Shown piece after piece: positions 53,283 to 58,938 of a stretch of DNA of 64,000 bases. A model generated the notes under the pieces. The model was not told the origin of the DNA. It worked only from the letters and a program-made list of their open reading frames with translations, and did not search any database. Origin of the DNA: JAWRCU01 sp033542235 (lineage in GTDB: Bacteria > Pseudomonadota > Alphaproteobacteria > Rhizobiales > Rhizobiaceae); the NCBI RefSeq assembly GCF_033542235.1, contig NZ_JAWRCU010000005.1, positions 372,001-436,000 on the forward strand, read 5' to 3'. Within the stretch, counting starts at the first letter, position 1; each line of letters begins with the position of its first letter. The position numbers and the translations under genes were made by a program.

Positions 53283-53755
53283 GTGTCCGTCTGGCAGGTG
53301 GCCGTTCTGGCGGACAGCTGCAACCAGGCGTAGGCCTCTTCGGGCGTTTCGGCCGCGCGCAGGCGTTCGCGAAGTTCGGGCTGGCGCAGGAGCCGGCAAA
53401 AATACGAAAGGGCGGGCAGGAATCCTGCCACGTCCGATTTCGGCCACAGAAGCGCCAGCAGCAGGTCCACCGGAGCGAGGTCGGGCGACCCGAACCAGAC
53501 GGGGCGCTCCAAAGTCGCGAGCATCGCTGCTGGAGCGTCAATACCGTCCAGCCGTCCATGCGGGATAGCAACGCCATGACCGATGCCGGTCGATCCGAGG
53601 CGTTCGCGCTCCAGCATGGCGGCGAGCACCTCATCCTGGCCCCTGCCGACCCTTTCGCCCAGCCAGCCTGCTGCCTTGGCCAAGGCAGACCGCCTTCCCT
53701 TTGCGGGCATCTGCAGCACGATATCCTGCTCGCGCAGGAGCTCGGTGATCTCCAT
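53243..53755 (-). CDS. PTS EIIA domain protein (fructose/nitrogen PtsN-like)
   Basis: A 170-residue EIIA domain with the phosphorylatable histidine in GIGHGVAIPHGRLDG (H66 by alignment with the PtsN site) and a preceding ERERLGSTGIG motif. The remainder follows the PtsN fold. Only an EIIA is found, with no EIIB or EIIC, so it is more likely regulatory than a sugar transporter. It is convergent with, and overlaps, the SIS gene by 40 bases. The 5' region holds a pair of interleaved inverted repeats. Confidence 0.85.
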   Translation of the reverse strand: MEITELLREQDIVLQMPAKGRRSALAKAAGWLGERVGRGQDEVLAAMLERERLGSTGIGHGVAIPHGRLDGIDAPAAMLATLERPVWFGSPDLAPVDLLLALLWPKSDVAGFLPALSYFCRLLRQPELRERLRAAETPEEAYAWLQLSARTATCQTDTQAPSGTFVSDIL

Positions 53756-53839
53756 GACAGCCTCCAGGTCATTGCCGCCAGGGGCGGCGCAGAGGCTCGC
53801 CCGTCATTACGGCGCCAACTTTGAAGTCGAAAGAAGGGG

Positions 53840-53889
53840 GAACCTGGCGAACCCGGACGCGAGGCCAGGTTCTTGGATCGCGTCCGGGT
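53840..53889. promoter_or_regulatory. Interleaved perfect inverted repeats (pseudoknot-like) upstream of the EIIA gene
   Basis: GAACCTGG (53840-53847) pairs with CCAGGTTC (53865-53872), and ACCCGGACGCGA (53851-53862) pairs with TCGCGTCCGGGT (53878-53889). The two perfect stems (8 and 12 bp) cross each other. As RNA they can form either alternative hairpins or, if geometry allows, an H-type pseudoknot. On the minus strand the element is 85-134 bases ahead of the EIIA start, a plausible leader position. Confidence 0.6.
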
Positions 53890-54071
53890 CAGATGCCCGC
53901 TCTGATAAGGCGAGCTCCCCGAGAGAGACAGAACTCAGCTATGACGGGTATCCTTCGAAACCAGCCACACTAGCCGCGTTTCCAATCTCATGCCTGACGG
54001 GCGAGCACGGTTGAGCGGCTCGCGCCTGAGGACAGTTCCGGCGGGTTGTCCCGCCACGCCGCGATCCAGGT
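53890..54071. other. Non-coding stretch with nothing recognised
   Basis: Together with the leader region before it, about 316 bases after the EIIA start contain no supported gene apart from the interleaved repeats. Open frames on either strand lack recognisable domains. Confidence 0.4.
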
Positions 54072-54248
54072 TCATGGCAGCACCTCGCGATGCCCATGGC
54101 CTGCTGGAGAATGGATACCCTGCTCCAACACTTGTGCGGAACCCGCGGGGACTACCCGCGATACGATACACCACGGGCAACGGATAGCAGCTCTGGGCAG
54201 CGTGCGGCTGCAGGAAAGGCAGATGCGCCTTGAACGGGGAGTTCTCAT
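54072..54248 (-). CDS. Possible small zinc-ribbon protein
   Basis: A 58-residue frame starting at ATG 54248 with GGAG seven bases upstream. It carries a CxxC pair twice within 20 residues (CLSC and CPWC, separated by a short basic stretch), as in small zinc ribbons. The remainder has no recognisable feature. Upstream lies a perfect hairpin, GCGGCGCC-GTAA-GGCGCCGC (54265-54284). It may be real or a chance frame. Confidence 0.35.
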   Translation of the reverse strand: MRTPRSRRICLSCSRTLPRAAIRCPWCIVSRVVPAGSAQVLEQGIHSPAGHGHREVLP

Positions 54249-54492
54249 CTTACGCTCCATCAGCGCGGCGCCGTAAGGCGCCGCAGGAATGAACCGCTTT
54301 CTATGAGATGTCCCGGAGCAGGATTACGTGCGGAATTCAGGATGGGAGAGCCTGCCCCGGGAAAGGGAGCGTCCGTTCCCGGCAAGCCTCGAAATCCTGA
54401 CAAAGGTCTCCATGCACATGATGGCTACCTTAACCCATCAGGCCGGTTTCTCAAGGCGACGCCATGTCGCCCGAGATGCCTGAAACGCGTGG

Positions 54493-54567
54493 TCATATGA
54501 TCGCAAAGGCCAAGATCATCAAACCGAACAAGCCCACTGCGATAATCGTTTTCGTTGTCCTGTCCAT
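54493..54567 (-). CDS. 24-residue single-helix membrane peptide
   Basis: A tiny frame with a strong ribosome site (GGAGGCAAG directly before ATG 54567). The product begins MDRTTK, followed by an uninterrupted hydrophobic run IIAVGLFGLMILAFAII to the end. A charged start and one helix are typical of small membrane peptides. It lies 72 bases downstream of the DUF1127 gene on the same strand. I do not recognise a family. Size alone would exclude it from most automatic annotation. Confidence 0.6.
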   Translation of the reverse strand: MDRTTKTIIAVGLFGLMILAFAII

Positions 54568-54638
54568 CTTGCCTCCGTGAGGCCAACCGCGACGGCATCT
54601 CGGCTGACCTGTAAGCATTGGTCACCCAGTGCAGCCTT

Positions 54639-54929
54639 TCAAGTCGCGCTTCGAAGCTGACAGGCAGTGGACAGGGATGCCGTCGCCCTAGAGCCCTCCT
54701 TTCCGTGTTCCTGCTGCCCAAAGCGCCCGTCAACCATTTGGGGGATATCGCTTCTCGCAATTCCGATGTCCTCGAGCAGCCTGTCGTCAAGCCGCTCGAG
54801 CGCAGCGACGGCCCTGCCCCGTTGCCACCGTTCCTGCACACGCAGGAAAAGTTGCGCGACGGCTGACCGCAGATTGCGCCCCTTGGAAGCCCGCCGGATC
54901 ATGGCGAATGGATACTCGTTGATGGACAT
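54639..54929 (-). CDS. DUF1127 domain protein
   Basis: A 96-residue protein. The DUF1127 core is RWQRGRAVAALERLDDRLLEDIGIARSDI (about residues 35-63), with both arginine-rich and LxDIGI parts intact. Short DUF1127 proteins in alphaproteobacteria act in RNA maturation and phosphate or carbon adaptation. AGGAGGG six bases before ATG 54929 is an excellent ribosome site. About 30 extra residues follow the domain and look unstructured. Confidence 0.85.
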   Translation of the reverse strand: MSINEYPFAMIRRASKGRNLRSAVAQLFLRVQERWQRGRAVAALERLDDRLLEDIGIARSDIPQMVDGRFGQQEHGKEGSRATASLSTACQLRSAT

Positions 54930-55567
54930 TGTGTCCCTCCTTTCACATTGGCCAGCACTGTTCGGGGCTGGCTGCAGAAGCGGCCATCCGCAAACAGTCC
55001 TGTAGGAAGGCATCGGCGGTCTTGCGCTTGCCCGACGCTCGTCAGAGCGTGTGGAAACGACGCCGAGCCATTCGGCTTGGATGAGAGTGAAAGTCCCCGA
55101 GACGGTGAACGGCTGCGTCCGAACCGCTCGGGGCTAGGAACGGTTCAGAAGGGACGCCGAGACGACCAGGTATTTCTTGTGGCGACCAGGGGTAGTCATG
55201 GCCCGGAGATGGTCAGCCCGAGCAGCCAATTCAATCCGAGGCAGGTCGGATGCGGCCTTTGGACGCTGACAGGGCGGACCGGAAAGGCCTGCATGGCGGC
55301 AGACCCGGCGCACAATGGGCACAAGGCCATCCTCGCGGTCCCAACTCATCCATTTGACTTTGCGTACCAACTCTTCATGATGACGTCCGTGAGCAGGATT
55401 TCAGCATACGGACTTGCCTTCCGAAAGCGGCCGAAGACAGGCCGCTAGGCCCTGGTCTCGCGGATGAAGCTCCGCCTGGCCAGGGAACCCTTCAGTGACA
55501 TCGTTCTTCCCAAGCAGTCTCCGAGGCGCAGCCGCGGATCGCTCGGGCATGCAAGAAGGAAACCGGA
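54930..55567. other. 638-base stretch without a supported protein gene
   Basis: No open frame here shows a known domain or good codon pattern. It contains the structured segment at 55047-55133 described separately. The remainder up to 55567 holds nothing that I recognise. Confidence 0.45.
55047..55133 (+). ncRNA. Structured RNA candidate resembling the 5' part of a group II intron
   Basis: It begins near GTGTGGAAACG, compatible with the GUGYG intron start. Then come a hairpin GCCGA/TCGGC (55062-55076), a GAGTGAAAGTCC block and a long stem, CCCCGAG-A-CGGT pairing with ACCG-CTCGGGG (55095-55133), with a further inner CGG/CCG pair. The GUGAAAGUCC block and such stems occur in domain I of bacterial group II introns. 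No reverse transcriptase frame or domain V is seen, so at most a decayed fragment is present. Confidence 0.3.
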
Positions 55568-55675
55568 ATGGCCAAGAGAAAAGGCAATCGAGAAGCCCGC
55601 AAGCCGAAGCAGAACAAGGAGAAGAAGGTTCAGGGGGCGACCACGGTCTCGGAAATCGTTGGACAGCGCCGCTAG
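55568..55675 (+). CDS. 35-residue lysine-rich small protein
   Basis: A short frame starting MAKRKGNREARKPKQNKEKK, followed by 15 less basic residues ending GQRR. AAGGA eight bases before ATG 55568 is a good ribosome site. Similar tiny basic proteins starting MAKKKGNREAKKPKK are, from memory, conserved in many rhizobia and other alphaproteobacteria. The role is unknown; nucleic-acid binding is possible from charge alone. A repeated palindromic element begins six bases after the stop. Confidence 0.7.
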   Translation: MAKRKGNREARKPKQNKEKKVQGATTVSEIVGQRR

Positions 55676-55680
55676 GTTAG

Positions 55681-55781
55681 CGCATCGGACCGAAAAGTGC
55701 GAAGCGGTCTTCGGGTAAATCCGGTGCAAAAACAAAGAGATAGAGCGGCGTGGCGATCCAATTTGAGTGCCCGCCGCTCTA
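55681..55781. repeat. ~100-bp dispersed element ending in a palindrome (copy 1); probable mrp terminator
   Basis: The element runs from CGCATCGGACCG through AAGTGCGAAGCGG to AAAACAAAGAGA and ends in TAGAGCGGCG-N21-CGCCGCTCTA (55741-55781). A second, inverted and diverged copy is at 63210-63310. Read on the minus strand, the palindrome is followed by TCTCTTTGTTTTT and lies about 25 bases after mrpG, so it can act as terminator of the mrp operon. The sequence resembles an intergenic element that I recall as abundant in Mesorhizobium and Sinorhizobium. Confidence 0.75.
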
Positions 55782-55807
55782 GTCGAGCCCTTACGCGGCG
55801 GGGGCAT

Positions 55808-56209
55808 TCATCTGTCGCTGTCGCTGCTCTCATCCTGTAAGGCGTTGCCTTTAGGCCGACGCAGGGTCAACCGCGGAGGAACGGCTCCACTCCCCTCCGC
55901 CCGCTCGCGATAGAGAGCCGCCCGCGCGAGGAGCATGAGGGTCACCGGCGTGGTGACGGTGATGAAGACGCCGATGAGCAGTTCGTGGACAACGGGCCGC
56001 GAACCTAGCGCCGAGAAGCAGACGATCGACGCCACCACGATGGCGCCCGTTCCCCAGCTGGTGCCGAGAGTAGGCGCATGCACGCGCTCGAAGAAGCTAC
56101 GGAACCGCAAGGTTCCGATTGCTCCGGCGAGCGTCAATCCGGCGCCCAGGACGAGGAAGAACGACGCCAGCAGCGCCACCCAGACAGGCAGGTTTTCGGC
56201 ATGCGTCAT
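55808..56209 (-). CDS. mrpG: Na+(K+)/H+ antiporter subunit G
   Basis: A 133-residue membrane protein with three helices. The MnhG/PhaG block is GAIGTLRFRSFFERVHAPTLGTSWG. The C-terminal tail of about 30 residues is polar. The start overlaps the mrpF stop (ATGA). It is the last gene of the operon. Confidence 0.92.
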   Translation of the reverse strand: MTHAENLPVWVALLASFFLVLGAGLTLAGAIGTLRFRSFFERVHAPTLGTSWGTGAIVVASIVCFSALGSRPVVHELLIGVFITVTTPVTLMLLARAALYRERAEGSGAVPPRLTLRRPKGNALQDESSDSDR

Positions 56210-56487
56210 TCGATTACCTCACCGCGCATGAGGAACTTCGCGAGCGCGACGGTCGACACAAAGCCCAGCACAGCGATGATCAGGGCCGCTTCGAAATAGA
56301 CCGAGCTCCCTGTGCGGATGCCGATCGTCAGCACCAGCAGCATGGCGCTCACATACATGGCATCCAGGCACAGAACCCGGTCCTGCGCGCGCGGTCCGCG
56401 GATGAGCCTGTATGTGTTGCATCCCATGGCGGCTACCAGCATGGCCTGAGCGACGGTTACGGACCACAGAAGGATATCGGCGCTCAT
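56206..56487 (-). CDS. mrpF: Na+(K+)/H+ antiporter subunit F
   Basis: A 93-residue, three-helix protein with the MnhF pattern YRLIRGPRAQDRVLCLDAMY and a following ISAM/LVLTIGIRTGSS-type segment. ATG 56487 overlaps the mrpE stop as ATGA and gives the usual start (MSADILLWSV). Confidence 0.92.
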   Translation of the reverse strand: MSADILLWSVTVAQAMLVAAMGCNTYRLIRGPRAQDRVLCLDAMYVSAMLLVLTIGIRTGSSVYFEAALIIAVLGFVSTVALAKFLMRGEVIE

Positions 56488-56969
56488 TCGAAGATCTCCA
56501 TAAGAACCGCCTCGTAACGGGTCTTGATGAGGGTGACCCACTCATCTTCCTCGGCGAGGTCGAGAACGTGGATCAGCAGGACGCCTGAATCGGCAGCGTA
56601 CTCCACCCATGCAGTTCCCGGAGTGCTGGTAACGATGCAGGCAAGGACGGCCAGGCCCGTCTTGTCGCGCAGATCGAGCGGGATAGAAACAAAACCGGAG
56701 ACCCTGTCGCGGCGATCGCCCTGCAGGATGAGTGTGGCTACGGCAACGTTGGATCGAAGAATGTCCAGCACAACGACCCCGACCAGCCACGGAATGAGCT
56801 GCCAGCGCCGTAGCCTCGGCTTCGCAGGACGGAGCGCTGCCATCGCCTGAGAGGCAACGACGGCGACGGCCGTTCCGAGAAGGAATTGGCCGACCGAGAA
56901 AGAATTGAGCAGCAACCAAATCAGCACCAAGGATGCTGCGAGGACCGGATAAGGGAACACGCGGCTCAT
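56484..56969 (-). CDS. mrpE: Na+(K+)/H+ antiporter subunit E
   Basis: A 161-residue protein with two N-terminal hydrophobic segments, then the MnhE cytosolic domain with SNVAVATLIL and LACIVTSTPGTAWVEY, a conserved family signature. Start and stop both overlap neighbouring genes by four bases. Confidence 0.92.
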   Translation of the reverse strand: MSRVFPYPVLAASLVLIWLLLNSFSVGQFLLGTAVAVVASQAMAALRPAKPRLRRWQLIPWLVGVVVLDILRSNVAVATLILQGDRRDRVSGFVSIPLDLRDKTGLAVLACIVTSTPGTAWVEYAADSGVLLIHVLDLAEEDEWVTLIKTRYEAVLMEIFE

Positions 56970-58597
56970 CGGACGGCGGCCCCAGACGCGCCAGGCTCCA
57001 GGACGCCCTGAATATAGCTGGCGGGCTCATGCAGCGACCGGGCAGCGGCGTCCGTGTACCTGATCATCGCTCCTCCCCCGACAGTCAGGAACAGGCAGAG
57101 CGCCAGGAGCGTCACGATAGGCGCCACCTCAATCACCAGAACGCGGGGTACGATCTCCTCCAGGGGCGCCCAGAAGATGCGGATGCCGGTGCGCATCATC
57201 GCAACGAGCGCTGCCAGTCCAGACAGTATCACCAGCGCGACCAGCAGCCAGATCCGCGCCGGTATTTCGACCGGGTTGCCCAGGCCTTGCAGGTTCAGCA
57301 TGCCTGTCAGCATGGCGAACTTGGCAACGAACCCCGAAAGTGGCGGCAGGCCCGCGAGTAGAAGGGCGACGCATCCGAAGCAGACGCCGAGCACGGCCAG
57401 CGCACCCGGCATGACCACACCTACTTCCTCTTCCGCGTCCTTGTCCGGATCGGCCTCGTCGCCATAGGCTTCCATGGTCACTGCGAGCAGGTCGGCGCCC
57501 GGTTCGCGTGCGCGCTCCACCAGTTCGATCAGCATGAAGAAAGCCGCTGTGCTCAAGCTCGAGCTGACCAGATAGAACAGCGCCCCTGACACGACCGTGG
57601 CATCGCCTATGCCGACGGCTGCGAGCAGGGTTCCCGAAGAGGTCAGCACGCTGTAGCCGGCGAGCCTGCCCATCGCCTGCGACGCCAGCACGCCGGACGT
57701 TGCGAAGATTAGGGTGGCAATACCGCCCCACAGGAGGACGATCCCGCCGAAGCCGGTCAGCTGCCCCGCCTCGCTGCCGAAGATCAGCAGCGTCAGACGG
57801 AGAAGCACGTAGAATCCGACCTTGGTCAGCAGGACAAAGATCGCGGCGACCGGAGCTGCGGCAGCCAGGTAAGCGGAAGGAAGCCAGAAACAGAGCGGCC
57901 ACATGCCAGCTTTCACCAGGAATGCCACGCCCAGGATCGCGGCGCCCGCCTCCAGCAGCATTCGGTTTTCGGCAGGCACGCCGGGCAGGCGCAACGCCAG
58001 ATCGGCCATGTTGAGTGTGCCGGCAACGCCGTAGATCAGGCTAACGCCGATCAGGAAGAGGAGCGAAGACGCCAGGTTGATCGCTATGTAGTGGAGGCCG
58101 GAGCGGACCCTGAACGCACCAGAGCCGTGCAGCAGCAAAGCGTAGGAGGCCGCCAGGGTAACTTCGAAGAAGACGAAAAGGTTGAACAAATCTCCCGTCA
58201 GGAACGCGCCTCCAAGCCCCATGAGCAGGAACTGGAAGAGAGTGTGGAAATGGGGCCCGGCCCGCTGCCAGCGCGCCATTGAGAAAACCAGCGATGCGAG
58301 CCCCAGAACCGAGGTGAGCACCAGCATCAGGGCCGACAGACGGTCGAGCACCAGGACGATGGCAAAGGGAGCGGGCCAGTCCGCAATGGCATAGGCCGAC
58401 GACATGGCGCCGGCTCCGGGCGGAACCCCATCCGCGATACGCATCAGCGCTATGTCCGAAGCAAGGAGCAGCAGGGTCGACGCGAGGCTGATCATTGCCT
58501 TCGTCGTATGGCGCAGCTCGTCCACCAACAGGAGGAATGCGCCGGTGACGAGCGGCAGCAGGATCGGGACGATGAGAAGGTGCCTTGCCCAATCCAT
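56966..58597 (-). CDS. mrpD: Na+(K+)/H+ antiporter subunit D (NuoL/M/N-like)
   Basis: A 543-residue polytopic protein homologous to complex I antiporter subunits, with the conserved glutamate in LFVFFEVTLAASYALL and the lysine in FLVKAGMWPLCFWLPSAY. ATG at 58597 shares a base with the mrpC stop (TGATG) and is preferred to the longer frame, which is a shadow of mrpC. It forms part of the cation/proton pathway. Confidence 0.94.
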   Translation of the reverse strand: MDWARHLLIVPILLPLVTGAFLLLVDELRHTTKAMISLASTLLLLASDIALMRIADGVPPGAGAMSSAYAIADWPAPFAIVLVLDRLSALMLVLTSVLGLASLVFSMARWQRAGPHFHTLFQFLLMGLGGAFLTGDLFNLFVFFEVTLAASYALLLHGSGAFRVRSGLHYIAINLASSLLFLIGVSLIYGVAGTLNMADLALRLPGVPAENRMLLEAGAAILGVAFLVKAGMWPLCFWLPSAYLAAAAPVAAIFVLLTKVGFYVLLRLTLLIFGSEAGQLTGFGGIVLLWGGIATLIFATSGVLASQAMGRLAGYSVLTSSGTLLAAVGIGDATVVSGALFYLVSSSLSTAAFFMLIELVERAREPGADLLAVTMEAYGDEADPDKDAEEEVGVVMPGALAVLGVCFGCVALLLAGLPPLSGFVAKFAMLTGMLNLQGLGNPVEIPARIWLLVALVILSGLAALVAMMRTGIRIFWAPLEEIVPRVLVIEVAPIVTLLALCLFLTVGGGAMIRYTDAAARSLHEPASYIQGVLEPGASGAAVR

Positions 58598-58938
58598 CAG
58601 TGAGACTCCCGGCCGTCGACATGGTCGCTGCCCGTCAGGCCGCGGGCGGCAAGCAGCACCACCAGGAGAAGCGCTGTCGTCGCGAAACCGATCACGATGG
58701 CGGTGAGCACCAGCGCCTGCGGAACCGGATCCGCGTAGTCCGCCGGATTTCCGGCGCCGTCCGCGCCCAGCACGGGGGCTGCGCCGACGCGAAGACGACC
58801 CATGCTGAAGATGAACAGGTTCACCGCATAGGAAAGCAGCGCGAGGCCGATGACGAGCTGGTAGGTGCGCGGACGCAGGATCAGCCAAACGCCCGATCCG
58901 GTGAGCACTCCGATCGCGAGCGCGAGCGTCAATTCCAT
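58597..58938 (-). CDS. mrpC: Na+(K+)/H+ antiporter subunit C (NuoK-like)
   Basis: A 113-residue, three-helix NuoK homologue with LRPRTYQLVIGLALLSYAVNLF and DPVPQALVLTAIVIGFAT, both diagnostic of MnhC/PhaC. Its start overlaps the mrpAB end by ten bases. Confidence 0.94.
   Translation of the reverse strand: MELTLALAIGVLTGSGVWLILRPRTYQLVIGLALLSYAVNLFIFSMGRLRVGAAPVLGADGAGNPADYADPVPQALVLTAIVIGFATTALLLVVLLAARGLTGSDHVDGRESH

Noticed and set aside
54948..55448. A 166-codon plus-strand frame in the gene-poor interval
   Set aside because: No domain, no ribosome site at any start, and it runs through a segment with strong RNA-like stems; composition does not resemble neighbouring genes.
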